Shown here piece by piece: positions 48,028-56,925 of a DNA stretch of 64,000 nucleotides. The translations under genes were made by a program, and so were the position numbers. Below the pieces are notes generated by a model that saw only the letters and a list, made by a program, of their open reading frames with translations, made no database searches and was not told the DNA's origin. Within the stretch, counting starts at the first letter, position 1; each line of letters opens with the position of its first letter. This DNA comes from Acinetobacter sp. ANC 7912 (GTDB lineage: Bacteria; Pseudomonadota; Gammaproteobacteria; Pseudomonadales; Moraxellaceae). The DNA is taken from positions 868,001 to 932,000 of the forward strand of contig NZ_CP156795.1 of assembly GCF_039862785.1 (NCBI RefSeq), given 5' to 3'.

Positions 48028-48105
48028 TGATTACTTTTTGTCACATAAGCCGAACATTGTGATAGACTCCTCTAGGCTAGAATGGCTTCTTACAAAAACG
48101 GCAGA

Positions 48106-48140
48106 CAAAAAAAACGCAATGATTGGGGTTGTCATTGCGT
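48106..48140 (-). terminator. Minus-strand terminator, likely original trpS terminator
   Basis: On the minus strand CGCAATGA / TCATTGCG is followed by T8. No minus-strand gene lies between it and trpS except the IS4 element, so it probably ended the trpS transcript before the insertion. Confidence 0.7.
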
Positions 48141-48394
48141 AGAAAAAGGAAAAACTTATTGCAAATGAAACTGTGGAGAATGTTTCTTGCTGTTTCCTGA
48201 ATATGTAATCAGAATAAAACCATCCAGCCTTTATTACATTGGTAAACGTGTTAAGTGCTGTTAACTAAAGTAAGTTTTTAAACAGTTCTGTGACTTAAAT
48301 TCCATAATATGAACTAATTATGGAGATGACTCACAAAAAAGCCCTTCATGAGAAGTAATGCCAGTCAGTTAAGCAAATATTAGCAAAATGTAGT

Positions 48395-48428
48395 AAAAAT
48401 GAGTGTATGTAAATACGCTCATTTTTTT
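48395..48428 (+). promoter_or_regulatory. Hairpin before the IS4 transposase start
   Basis: AAAAATGAGTGTAT / ATACGCTCATTTTT with a GTAA loop forms a 14-bp stem with one mismatch, followed by T and then the preferred ATG. It would end or mask read-through transcripts from outside the element, a known way IS elements limit transposase. Confidence 0.65.
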
Positions 48429-49733
48429 ATGTCTTTATCTGAACATTTAGAATCCACTCTTGAACATGCTCTCCCATCACTTAGCCATTTTTGTGAACTT
48501 ATTGACTTAAATTGGATTGAAACATCTCTGCATCAAACAGGTAAGGCATCGATCAGAAGGAGAAAATTACCTGCTGAGCACGTGGTTTGGCTTGTTCTTG
48601 GGCTTGCCTTGTTTCGCAATCAACCCATCAGCTATGTGGTAGAACAATTAAAACTCGTGTTTGGTACAACAGATTATTGTGTTCCTAGTGCAGCTGTCCA
48701 AGCTCGACAACGTTTAGGTCGAGAACCCTTAGCCGCCTTATTCTCCTTAATCAGCCAAGCATGGTTTGATGAATCACAACAACAATATTCAACCTTTCAA
48801 GGTCTTAGTGTATGTGCTGTTGACGGGGTGGTTTGGTCTATGCCACTGACCAAGGAGAATTTTAATCATTTTGGCTCATCTAAAGGTAAAACTGCTGTAG
48901 CACCTTACCCACAAGTTAGAGCCACGTGTCTAGTGAATACCAATACTCATGAAATCATAGATGCCCAAATAGGCAGTATGGATCAAGGTGAACTCACATT
49001 AGTAAATCAATTATCTCCTCCAGCACAAAGTATTACTTTGTTTGATCGAGCTTATTTCTCTGCTGATTTTTTAATAGGCTGGCAAACACGTGGAGAATCA
49101 AGTCATTGGCTGATGCGAGCAAAAGATAATTTACGTTATGACATAATTAAACGGAATTCCCCACATGATTTTCATATCAGGATGCCAATATCAGCAAGAG
49201 CCAAAAAACTTAATCCAGCATTAGGAGATTACTGGGAAGCACGTTTAATTGAAGTTGAGCAGGCAGGAAAAATCAGACGTTACATTACTTCATTATTAGA
49301 TTCAAAGACATACCCACTTATAGCCTTGGCAAAGTTATATGCTCAGCGTTGGGAAATTGAAATGTGTTACCGAGAAATTAAAAGCAATTTACAGGAAGGT
49401 AAGCACTTAAGGAGCAAACAGCCAGACTTAATTTATCAAGAATTATGGGGTGTCTTGATTGCTTATAATGTTCTAAGAAGACAAATGAAATATATGGCTC
49501 AACGTGCCAAAGTAAGCCCGTTGAGGATCAGTTTTCATATTGCATCTATTGCCCTTCTTAATTTACTCAGATTCGACTCTTTGGCTTCTGCAGGTAATCT
49601 ACCCAAACATCTGGAAAGTTTAATGGAGAAATCTAATCGGTATGTTATACCTGAGAGAAGAGTGAGGAGTTATCCAAGGGTTGTAAAAGGAAAACCTCAA
49701 AAATACCCAAGAAAAAGCCAGTCAATCTCTTAA
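48429..49733 (+). CDS. IS4-family transposase
   Basis: About 434 residues. The DDE core shows the first Asp in VCAVDGVVWSMP, the second in ITLFDRAYFSADFLIGW, and the IS4 signature Y-(2)-R-(3)-E-(6)-K as YAQRWEIEMCYREIKSNLQ with the catalytic Glu. All residues are present and the frame is complete. Upstream ATG 48399 lies inside a hairpin, so ATG 48429 after the hairpin is preferred. It moves the element by cut-and-paste. Confidence 0.92.
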   Translation: MSLSEHLESTLEHALPSLSHFCELIDLNWIETSLHQTGKASIRRRKLPAEHVVWLVLGLALFRNQPISYVVEQLKLVFGTTDYCVPSAAVQARQRLGREPLAALFSLISQAWFDESQQQYSTFQGLSVCAVDGVVWSMPLTKENFNHFGSSKGKTAVAPYPQVRATCLVNTNTHEIIDAQIGSMDQGELTLVNQLSPPAQSITLFDRAYFSADFLIGWQTRGESSHWLMRAKDNLRYDIIKRNSPHDFHIRMPISARAKKLNPALGDYWEARLIEVEQAGKIRRYITSLLDSKTYPLIALAKLYAQRWEIEMCYREIKSNLQEGKHLRSKQPDLIYQELWGVLIAYNVLRRQMKYMAQRAKVSPLRISFHIASIALLNLLRFDSLASAGNLPKHLESLMEKSNRYVIPERRVRSYPRVVKGKPQKYPRKSQSIS

Positions 49734-49791
49734 CTGACTGGCATTACTTCATGAGAAGGGCTTTTCAGTATTTTAAAGCTTTTTTCCGGAC

Positions 49792-50805
49792 TTAGAAGTG
49801 AAACACACCGAGTGCATTTTTCACTTCATCTAAAGTTGCCTGAGTAATATCACGGCATTTATCAGTACCTGTTTTCAGGACATCCATGATGTAGTCAGGA
49901 TCTTTTTGAAGTTCCATACGACGTTCACGGATTGGGCCGATCAGCTCTTTCAGGATGCCTTCCAGACGTTTTTTCACCACGCCATCGCCTAAACCACCGC
50001 GACGGTAATGCGCTTTTAGCTCTTCCAGTTCTTCTTTGTTAGGATCGAATGCATCAAGATAAGTAAATACCACATTACCTTCAACTTGGCCTGGATCTTC
50101 AATACGCAGGTGGTTCGGGTCGGTATACATTGCATTGACTGCTTTTTTGATGTCTTTATCCGATGCATCAAGAACAATAGTATTGCCTAAAGATTTCGAC
50201 ATTTTCGCCTTACCATCAAAACCAGGTAGACGGCCAACATTTGACAGTAGTGCTTTACATTCAGGCAGTAATTCACGACCCACCTGACGGTTCAGACGAC
50301 GCACGATTTCATTGGTCTGTTCGATCATTGGAATCTGGTCTTCACCCACTGGAACGACAGTTGCCTTGAATGCAGTAATGTCAGCAGCTTGAGCGACTGG
50401 GTAGCACAGGAAGCCCGCTGGAATATCACGCTCGAAGCCACGCATCTGGATTTCAGATTTAATCGTTGGGTTACGTTCCAGACGAGAAACCGTTACGAAG
50501 TTCAGGTACAGCATGGTCAGCTCATTCAGCGCGGGCAGGCAAGACTGTACACAGATCGTAGTTTTAGTCGGATCAATACCGACAGCAAGATAGTCAGTTG
50601 CAACTTCAATGATATTACGACGTACTTTTTCGAAGTTATCTGCATTGTCTGTCAGGGCCTGAGCGTCAGCAAGCAGCAAATGTTGATGGTGCGAATCCTG
50701 TAAACCCACGCGAGAACGCAAAGAACCAACAAAGTGACCGAGGTGAAGTTGTCCGGTAGGACGGTCGCCAGTCAAGATCACTGGACGATTATCTTGATTA
50801 CTCAT
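49792..50805 (-). CDS. trpS: Tryptophanyl-tRNA synthetase
   Basis: 337 residues. Class I synthetase with HIGH-type GQLHLGHFVGSL near residue 20 and KMSKSLGNTIVL near residue 200. The Trp pocket segment PVGEDQIPMIEQTNEIVRR is in place. It charges tRNA-Trp. The C-terminal helical domain is complete. An IS4 element lies 26 bases downstream of its stop. Confidence 0.98.
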   Translation of the reverse strand: MSNQDNRPVILTGDRPTGQLHLGHFVGSLRSRVGLQDSHHQHLLLADAQALTDNADNFEKVRRNIIEVATDYLAVGIDPTKTTICVQSCLPALNELTMLYLNFVTVSRLERNPTIKSEIQMRGFERDIPAGFLCYPVAQAADITAFKATVVPVGEDQIPMIEQTNEIVRRLNRQVGRELLPECKALLSNVGRLPGFDGKAKMSKSLGNTIVLDASDKDIKKAVNAMYTDPNHLRIEDPGQVEGNVVFTYLDAFDPNKEELEELKAHYRRGGLGDGVVKKRLEGILKELIGPIRERRMELQKDPDYIMDVLKTGTDKCRDITQATLDEVKNALGVFHF

Positions 50806-50995
50806 TATCTATTCCAAAACAGTAGTCGTACTACATTCAAAATTTTTAGGATCGCAACATTGTACGGCATTCTGTTTTTGAATGTCAGTCACAATAAATG
50901 CCTGCTGTAAAAAATCTAGGAATTTAAAGAAGCAAATACAATCTTGAAGCTTGTTTGTGAGTAGAATATTTCTACATTTATAAGGAATAACAAGA

Positions 50996-51922
50996 ATGGC
51001 GAGTAGCTTATTAATATTACTGGATGATATTGCCACGGTTCTGGACGATGTTGCGGTCATGAGTAAAATGGCGGCAAAAAAGACGGCTGGGGTATTGGGG
51101 GATGATTTGGCGCTCAATGCTCAGCAAGTGAGTGGTGTACGTTCAGAACGTGAGCTTCCTGTAGTATGGGGTGTCGCCAAAGGCTCCTTCGTTAATAAAC
51201 TCATTCTTGTTCCTTTGGCTTTGCTGATCAGCGTAGTCGCACCATGGTTAATCAATCCTTTATTAATGATTGGTGGTCTGTTTCTGTGTTATGAAGGCGT
51301 GGAAAAGGTGCTACATAGCCTAAAGCACAAAAAAGCCAAGACTGAAGAAGAAGCTGAAGCAGAATTAACCACAATTGAAACAGATCTGGTGCAATTCGAA
51401 AAAGACAAAATTAAAGGTGCGATTCGTACTGACTTTATTTTGTCGGCTGAAATTGTTGTGATTTCGCTAGGTACTGTCGCTACTGCAGCTTTTACGACTA
51501 AGGTGATGGTACTCTCGGCAATTGCGGTGTTGATGACGATCGGAGTGTATGGCTTTGTGGCCATGATTGTAAAAATTGATGATCTGGGATTATACCTAAC
51601 CGAGCAGGCATCAAGTTTCAAACAAAGTGTGGGGCGTGGTTTGCTGGCTTTTGCGCCCAAGCTTATGAAGACGCTAACGATTGTAGGAACGATTGCCATG
51701 TTCCTAGTTGGAGGCGGGATTATTGCGCATACCATCCCATGGTTCCATCATTTCACCGAAGATTCCGTAGAGTATGTCGAGCATATTCCGACAATGGGGA
51801 GTATTGTGGGTGCGGTTACTCCAACATTTATTAATTTGGTGATTGGTTTTATTGCCGGGTTGCTAGTATTTATCGTAATTGCTTTAATTCAAAAGATTAA
51901 ATCTAAATCGAAGCAGGCATAA
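50996..51922 (+). CDS. DUF808 family inner-membrane protein (YedI-like)
   Basis: 308 residues. The DUF808 opening [39 protein letters not shown] is typical. Then come five to six membrane helices ([18 protein letters not shown] and others) and a charged loop [15 protein letters not shown]. The family is of unknown function, predicted inner membrane. The ribosome site AAGGAATAACAAG precedes the ATG. A metallopeptidase gene follows after 50 bases and could be co-transcribed. Confidence 0.92.
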   Translation: MASSLLILLDDIATVLDDVAVMSKMAAKKTAGVLGDDLALNAQQVSGVRSERELPVVWGVAKGSFVNKLILVPLALLISVVAPWLINPLLMIGGLFLCYEGVEKVLHSLKHKKAKTEEEAEAELTTIETDLVQFEKDKIKGAIRTDFILSAEIVVISLGTVATAAFTTKVMVLSAIAVLMTIGVYGFVAMIVKIDDLGLYLTEQASSFKQSVGRGLLAFAPKLMKTLTIVGTIAMFLVGGGIIAHTIPWFHHFTEDSVEYVEHIPTMGSIVGAVTPTFINLVIGFIAGLLVFIVIALIQKIKSKSKQA

Positions 51923-51972
51923 TTAATCCTGACTCGCTAAAATAAGCTGAAGTAAACTATAAGGAAATCACT

Positions 51973-52875
51973 ATGCGCTGGAAAGGTCGTCGAGTTAGTA
52001 GCAATGTAGAAGACCGCCGTGGCGGAGGGGCTAAAGCGGGTGGGATCAGTATTCTTGGCCTGATCGTGGCCTTTGTGGCCTGGAAATTTTTTGGTGTCGA
52101 TCCGCAACAGGCTTATCAAGCCACCAAACAAGTGACTCAAAATGTTTCCAGTGCAGAAACGAGTGGTCTGGATAATCCTACTCCTGAGCAACAGGAAGCG
52201 ATGGAATTTGTCGGTACTGTGCTCGCAGATACAGAGGATACCTGGTCACAAGTCTTCCAGCAGCAGCTGAACCAGCAATATACGCCACCAAAACTGGTGA
52301 TGTTTAGTGGTGTAGTGAATTCCGGTTGTGGTACCGCACAATCCGCCATGGGGCCGTTCTATTGCCCAGCAGACCAGAGAGTGTATATCGATACGTCTTT
52401 CTTTAAAGATATGCGTACCCAGATGGACATCAGTGGCGAGCAGAATCAAACTGAATTGTCTCGTAATGACCAGGCGGGTGATTTTGCTCAGGCGTATGTG
52501 GTGGCACATGAGGTTGGACATCATATTCAGACCTTGTTAGGCATTTCTTCACAGGTACAACAGGCACGTCAGCAGGCGACCAAAGCGCAGGCGAATAAGT
52601 TATCTGTGTATCAAGAATTACAAGCCGACTGTCTGGCAGGGGTGTGGGCATATCATAACCATGAACGTACCCAGTTTCTGGAACAGGGTGACGTGCAAGA
52701 AGCGATGGATGCTGCACATAAGATTGGTGATGACTATTTACAGAAAAAAGCCCAAGGGCATGCAGTACCTGACAGCTTTACCCATGGTACCAGCGCACAG
52801 CGGATGCAGTGGTTTAATACCGGTCTGAAATCGGGGCAAATGGCGGACTGCGATACTTTTAATAAAGGAATTTAA
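51973..52875 (+). CDS. Neutral zinc metallopeptidase, YpfJ-like
   Basis: 300 residues. It begins with MRWKGRRVSSNVEDRRG, then one membrane helix (GISILGLIVAFVAWKFFGV), and a zinc peptidase domain with VVAHEVGHHIQTLLG (HExxH, near residue 180) and the later ELQADCLAGVW, where the Glu is the third zinc ligand. This is the KPN_02809/YpfJ family. The two Cys in NSGCGTAQSAMGPFYCP fit a conserved disulfide. It acts at the inner membrane; its substrates are unknown. Confidence 0.93.
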   Translation: MRWKGRRVSSNVEDRRGGGAKAGGISILGLIVAFVAWKFFGVDPQQAYQATKQVTQNVSSAETSGLDNPTPEQQEAMEFVGTVLADTEDTWSQVFQQQLNQQYTPPKLVMFSGVVNSGCGTAQSAMGPFYCPADQRVYIDTSFFKDMRTQMDISGEQNQTELSRNDQAGDFAQAYVVAHEVGHHIQTLLGISSQVQQARQQATKAQANKLSVYQELQADCLAGVWAYHNHERTQFLEQGDVQEAMDAAHKIGDDYLQKKAQGHAVPDSFTHGTSAQRMQWFNTGLKSGQMADCDTFNKGI

Positions 52876-52908
52876 AGCTGTTTAATATTTCAGTTTTTTG
52901 TAGAACGA

Positions 52909-52939
52909 ATAAAGGAGCAGAAATGCTCCTTTATTTTTT
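52909..52939 (+). terminator. Terminator of the YpfJ-like gene
   Basis: AAAGGAGCA / TGCTCCTTT stem with a GAAA loop and T-rich tail. Confidence 0.88.
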
Positions 52940-52961
52940 GCTCAATATTTAAATTATTAGC

Positions 52962-53140
52962 TTAAAAATGGCGGAAGTCTTTAATCAGATTAAAACAGAT
53001 AAATAAGACAGCAATTGCAAATAGACCGATCCTAAATACTGTAAATTTCAGGTTAGAAATGTCGTGATGATAAAACTGCTGAATCGAATGTTTGGGATAA
53101 ATAAAATCTGCTTTTTCTCAGTTGAGAACAAACACAGCAT
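52962..53140 (-). pseudogene. Possible small membrane protein with a frameshift
   Basis: On the minus strand ATG 53140 opens MLCLFSTEK. After an A5 run near 53111-53115 a second frame continues ADFIYPKHSIQQFYHHDISN, then a hydrophobic helix FRIGLFAIAVLFICFNLI, and a stop at 52962. One added A joins both into about 59 residues with a C-terminal membrane helix. The join is speculative, but the hydrophobic stretch is unusually clean for noise. Confidence 0.3.
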
Positions 53141-53562
53141 TGTCCGGTTTTGGGTTATTGGAGACTAATATCTATTGCTCAGATGGACTGCTGGTTAAAG
53201 TCAGAGGTTAAACTTGCTGATAGTTTTGATCCACCTGCAGAATTTCCTGAATTTGGGCAAAATAGGTCAAGCACAACGAAAGTATGACTAGAAAAATATT
53301 ATGGCCAGATATAGGCGAAAAATAGTTTTCCCTATTTGAAGCATGAAAGAACTGTTAAAAATTACGCCGAAGCATATATGAGAAATGATGATTGAATTGT
53401 ATGATAATTCATCAGTTAAAATCCTTGAAAAGAAACTTAACTCAAAAGCCTGGGAAAGGGGATTAAACTTATTTCACCCGGAAATACCTCTTTGCTAGAT
53501 ATTTTATTTTTTGATAGGCCGGCACTTTTCTCAGGCGTGGGCTGCATTTTTTAAGGAAATCC
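53141..53562. other. Intergenic region upstream of the antiporter gene
   Basis: 422 bases with no supported gene, repeat or RNA. It presumably holds the antiporter promoter. Confidence 0.5.
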
Positions 53563-55062
53563 ATGGGAAATTTCTTTTTCTTACAACTTCTCACCGTTGT
53601 TTTTGCCCTATCCATTGCCACGACACTATTTAATAAGCGGGTCCTCGGCTTTCCTCAAGCGATTGGGGTGCCGATTGTTTCCGCGATTTTCGTGTTTATC
53701 CTGCAATGGGGCGCGAGTCTGCTACATGGCAATCCTTTTTTCAGCATTAATATTACCAATATTGAAAATGCAGTCCGGCATATTGATTTCTATGATTTCC
53801 TGATCAATGGGGTGATCTGTTTCATCCTGACTTCATCTGCGCTGAAATTTAAGGTGTCTGATTTACGTAACCACTGGCGTCCCATCGGGATTCTGGCGAG
53901 TCTGGCACTGGTATTCTGTGCAGTATTCTTTGGCTTAGCACTTTATGGGTATCAATTCCTGATCGGCAAACATGTTGATTTAGTGGTACTTCTGCTGCTT
54001 GGCGCCGCCTTGGGGGCTACCGACCCGATCGGAATCAAAGGGGTACTCAGTTCGGTGCGTGCGCCGTATCACCTGATGGTGAAACTGGAAGGCGAGTCGC
54101 TATTTAATGACGCAATGTGTATTGCCTTGTTTATGACCTTGCTGAATGTATTGCAAGGGGAAAGCTTTACTATTCTGGGTGTATTGCAAACGCTGCTATA
54201 TGAGATTGTCGTCGCCGTGCTGATCGGTGTGGTATTTGGTTGGGCGATGTTGCGTATTCTTCGTGGTAAGCATGAAATGGAATCGCTGATTCTGACCACC
54301 TCATTATTGGCCTGTGGTTCTTATCTGGTGGCATTGTTAGCCCATGCGTCTGCACCTATTGCCTGTGTGATTGGTGGTCTGATTGTCGGTAACAAGTGGA
54401 AAGAAATTCTGGCCGATGCCGATATCGGTGACGTCAACCATTTCTGGCATACCGTGGAAGGGATTATTAATTCCTTCTTGTTTACGCTGATTGGTCTGGA
54501 ACTGTTTATTATTGACCTGAGTACCAGTCTGATTCTGGGCGGGATCGTGGCCTTTATTATCTTGCACGTTGCGCGTTTTGCAGCGAACTTTTTATCTTTC
54601 TCAATGTTCCCACATCTGCGCAGAAAGCGTTACAACGGCAGTCTGGCAATTCTGTCTTGGGGTGGTGTCCGTGGGGGGATTTCGCTGGCACTGATTCTTG
54701 CGGTTGCTAATATTCCGGAGCTGGAAGAATATAGCAGTATCCTGATTGGCTATACCTTTATTGTAGTGCTGCTCTCCGGTGTGGTGTGTGGACTGGGGCT
54801 GCCGGCCGTAATGAATGCGTTTTATCACAACCCAAATGAAGAAACCCTGGGTTGGAAAGGCTGGTATCAACGGTTGTGCCATCGAATGAATCGCAAAGGC
54901 TTTAAGTATATTATCGGTGAAGATGCGCAGGGTAATGAAACCATTACTGTATATCAGCCAGAAACCTTAATTGATGAGAAAGATGAGGATGGTGTGGCAG
55001 CAGTACATAATCCGGAAAAAGTGCAGGAAGTAAAACGTCTGGAAAGTCCGGACAACTTCTAA
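53563..55062 (+). CDS. CPA1-type Na+(K+)/H+ antiporter
   Basis: 499 residues with about twelve membrane helices. The exchanger core shows LLLLGAALGATDPIGIKGVLSSV, where the Asp is in the CPA1 ion site (TDP), and KLEGESLFNDA, the NhaP/CPA1 signature. A second conserved block is LAILSWGGVRGGISLALILAV with the Arg of the exchange site. A cytosolic tail of about 80 residues follows (YIIGEDAQGNETITVYQPE). It exchanges cations for protons. Single gene with its own terminator. Confidence 0.93.
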   Translation: MGNFFFLQLLTVVFALSIATTLFNKRVLGFPQAIGVPIVSAIFVFILQWGASLLHGNPFFSINITNIENAVRHIDFYDFLINGVICFILTSSALKFKVSDLRNHWRPIGILASLALVFCAVFFGLALYGYQFLIGKHVDLVVLLLLGAALGATDPIGIKGVLSSVRAPYHLMVKLEGESLFNDAMCIALFMTLLNVLQGESFTILGVLQTLLYEIVVAVLIGVVFGWAMLRILRGKHEMESLILTTSLLACGSYLVALLAHASAPIACVIGGLIVGNKWKEILADADIGDVNHFWHTVEGIINSFLFTLIGLELFIIDLSTSLILGGIVAFIILHVARFAANFLSFSMFPHLRRKRYNGSLAILSWGGVRGGISLALILAVANIPELEEYSSILIGYTFIVVLLSGVVCGLGLPAVMNAFYHNPNEETLGWKGWYQRLCHRMNRKGFKYIIGEDAQGNETITVYQPETLIDEKDEDGVAAVHNPEKVQEVKRLESPDNF

Positions 55063-55077
55063 TTTCTTGCTTATGCT

Positions 55078-55108
55078 AAAAAGAGAATCTCCGGATTCTC
55101 TTTTTTTA
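55078..55108 (+). terminator. Terminator of the antiporter gene
   Basis: AAAAAGAGAATC / GATTCTCTTTTT stem with a TCCG loop. Confidence 0.9.
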
Positions 55109-55178
55109 TTGCCTGTGCCTTAACTTGGCGAGCTGATATTGAAATGAGTATGATCAGGACAGAGTAAAAGGAATATTA

Positions 55179-55514
55179 ATGATGCCAGCCAGATTCAGTG
55201 ATGAACTTGCCCAAATGATTCTTAGCGTCGTAGCCTTGATTCCAAAAGGTAAAGTGGCAAGCTATGGCCAGATTGCCAAACTTGCAGGATTGCCACGGCA
55301 TGCGCGACTGGTCGGACGTGTACTCAAGGAAATGGATGCATCTTCAGACTTGCCTTGGCATCGGGTGATTAATTCTCAAGGCAAAATTAGTGTGCATAAG
55401 CTGGATGAGCAGGGAATGAATATACAGGCGGCTAAATTAATGCAAGAAGGTGTGGTGGTGATAGGGGATAAAGTGAATCTAAAAGTTTATCGATGGGATG
55501 GTTTGCATGCATAA
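55179..55514 (+). CDS. Alkyltransferase-like (ATL) DNA-binding protein
   Basis: 111 residues of the MGMT C-terminal DNA-binding domain: IPKGKVASYGQIAKLAGLPRHARLVGRVL with the helix-turn-helix and Arg finger. The active-site PCHRV of alkyltransferases is PWHRV here, so the acceptor Cys is replaced by Trp. ATL proteins bind O6-alkylguanine and flag it for nucleotide excision repair. The start may be ATG 55179 or 55182. Confidence 0.93.
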   Translation: MMPARFSDELAQMILSVVALIPKGKVASYGQIAKLAGLPRHARLVGRVLKEMDASSDLPWHRVINSQGKISVHKLDEQGMNIQAAKLMQEGVVVIGDKVNLKVYRWDGLHA

Positions 55515-55545
55515 AAATACCCCATGCGGAGATGAGGTATTTTAG
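55513..55545. terminator. Hairpin between ATL and universal stress genes
   Basis: AAAAATACC / GGTATTTTA pair around a 14-base loop. It is a weak convergent terminator candidate. Confidence 0.5.
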
Positions 55546-55562
55546 AGATAGAGAATCAAGGC

Positions 55563-56009
55563 TTAGTCGTGACCGCGTACCACCAGCACTGGAATTTCAG
55601 CCTGTCCAAGAATGCTTTGCGCCACGCTACCCAAGAAAAATTTCTTGAAGCCAGTACGACCATGTGAACCGATCACAATCAGGTCAGCACCTAAAGTTTT
55701 TGCGGCTTTGGTGATTTCGGTATTCACCACCTGGCCTTCTAATAACTGGGTTTCTACTTGAACACCTGCAGCTTCAAAACGTTTTTTCGCTTCATCCAAG
55801 TTTTGCTGAATGGAAGTGCGCGCACGTTCAATCAGGTCATTGGTTTGTGCTGCTGTGATGTATTCAGCAGCGATATAAGGGTCTAGAGTCATCACCTGAA
55901 CCACGGTGATTTTGCTGTTAAATGCTTTGGCCAGTTCTACAGCCTTATCTACAGCAGCAAGTGAAGTTTGTGAACCATCAATAGGAACTAAAATATTTTG
56001 AAAAGACAT
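55563..56009 (-). CDS. Universal stress protein (UspA family)
   Basis: 148 residues. NILVPIDGSQTSLAAVDKAVELA opens the fold and the ATP-binding pattern G-2x-G-9x-G-S is seen in GSHGRTGFKKFFLGSVAQSI near residue 120. Such proteins bind ATP and help survival in stress. ATG 56009 has AAGGAG seven bases upstream and beats the TTG at 56015. Confidence 0.95.
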   Translation of the reverse strand: MSFQNILVPIDGSQTSLAAVDKAVELAKAFNSKITVVQVMTLDPYIAAEYITAAQTNDLIERARTSIQQNLDEAKKRFEAAGVQVETQLLEGQVVNTEITKAAKTLGADLIVIGSHGRTGFKKFFLGSVAQSILGQAEIPVLVVRGHD

Positions 56010-56587
56010 AACCAATCTCCTTACGGAAGCAAAGTTTTATAATTATGAACCGGTTGTCCGGGCTAAAATTTCCTGCTTATAGTTTGATCATATACTCTAT
56101 TGATGAGAAATAAAACCAGCTAAATTCGTAGGAATTCAGGAAAATTAGTTTGAATAGATAGATGAAAAATTAAGCTAAAATTCCAGTAGTAGAAAAATCT
56201 TATTTGGAGTCTTTAAATGATTGATCTTGGGAATGGTTAAATCATTTGGGTTCTTGTTGCTGCAATGGAGGGGGAAAGAGCTTTGTATGAATGGTTTATT
56301 AAATTTATTTAGCTGCTAATCATTTTAAACTTGCGGGCCTAAGCGGATATGGTTGGAGGTATTTTCTAAAATAAAATAGTTGCTTGAAAATACATTCTTT
56401 GCTGATCTTTCTGGACGGGTGATTTAAAAATAAATAGTATGTTGATTAACTCCTTCTTTTTACTCAATAGATCAGAAGAGGAATTCTAGGTAAAAACTAG
56501 AATAAATATTAAGATGATGAATTTGTTTAATTTTTAAATGATTATTACATGATTGCATAAAGACTGAACATTTACCTGTAAAAATGC
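56010..56587. other. Intergenic region between the universal stress gene and tRNA-Met
   Basis: 578 AT-rich bases in which I see no gene, repeat or RNA structure. Confidence 0.5.
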
Positions 56588-56616
56588 TTGACGATGGGGG
56601 AGGAAGTTAAGATAAT
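56588..56616 (+). promoter_or_regulatory. Sigma-70 promoter of tRNA-Met
   Basis: TTGACG (56588-56593) and GATAAT (56611-56616) are 17 bases apart, 15 bases upstream of the tRNA. Confidence 0.85.
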
Positions 56617-56631
56617 GCGCACACAGTTTAC

Positions 56632-56708
56632 GGCTATGTAGCTCAGTTGGTTAGAGCACCGCACTCATAATGCGGGGGTCACAAGTTCAAGTCTCGTCAT
56701 AGCCACCA
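56632..56708 (+). tRNA. tRNA-Met (anticodon CAT), elongator type
   Basis: 77 bases with acceptor arms GGCTATG / CATAGCC, encoded CCA end, D-arm AGCTCAGTTGGTTAGAGC, anticodon loop ACTCATAAT (CAT at 56666-56668) and T-arm GTTCAAGTC. The first pair is G-C, so it is not initiator tRNA. It resembles the elongator Met tRNA more than the Ile2 tRNA that also carries CAT. Confidence 0.95.
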
Positions 56709-56715
56709 TTTTTAT

Positions 56716-56746
56716 AGACCAAGCTCTCAGCTTGGTCTCTTTTTTT
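56716..56746 (+). terminator. Terminator of tRNA-Met
   Basis: AGACCAAGCT / AGCTTGGTCT stem followed by T7. Confidence 0.9.
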
Positions 56747-56860
56747 GTGTTTAAAAAAAATATTTTATTCTTCCAAAACTGTTGCACTATTCTTCTGAAT
56801 CCTAAATCTAAATTTCTGTAATTCGTTTCTTTGGAAATCCCCATCATTCAGACATCAAAA

Positions 56861-56896
56861 ATAAAAAAATCGCCTAAGCGGACTTAAGCGATTTTG
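56861..56896 (-). terminator. Terminator of nadE
   Basis: On the minus strand ATCGCTTAAG / CTTAGGCGAT (one mismatch region) is followed by a T run. Confidence 0.8.
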
Positions 56897-56925
56897 AATT
56901 TCTGTCTTTTCAGAAAAGAGGAGTC

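Larger units (their letters stand above)
48337..49765 (+). mobile_element. IS4-family insertion sequence, about 1.43 kb
   Basis: The ends are 37-bp imperfect inverted repeats starting AAAAGCCCTTC and ending ATGCCAGTCAGTTAAG (48337-48373 and 49729-49765), with mismatches only in the inner six bases. One intact transposase gene fills the element. The 8 to 12 bases on either side do not match, so no target duplication is visible. It separates trpS from the minus-strand terminator at 48106. Confidence 0.88.

Noticed and set aside
56632..56708. Reading the CAT tRNA as tRNA-Ile2 or initiator tRNA
   Set aside because: The acceptor stem starts with a paired G-C, unlike initiator tRNA, and the body closely follows elongator Met tRNAs.
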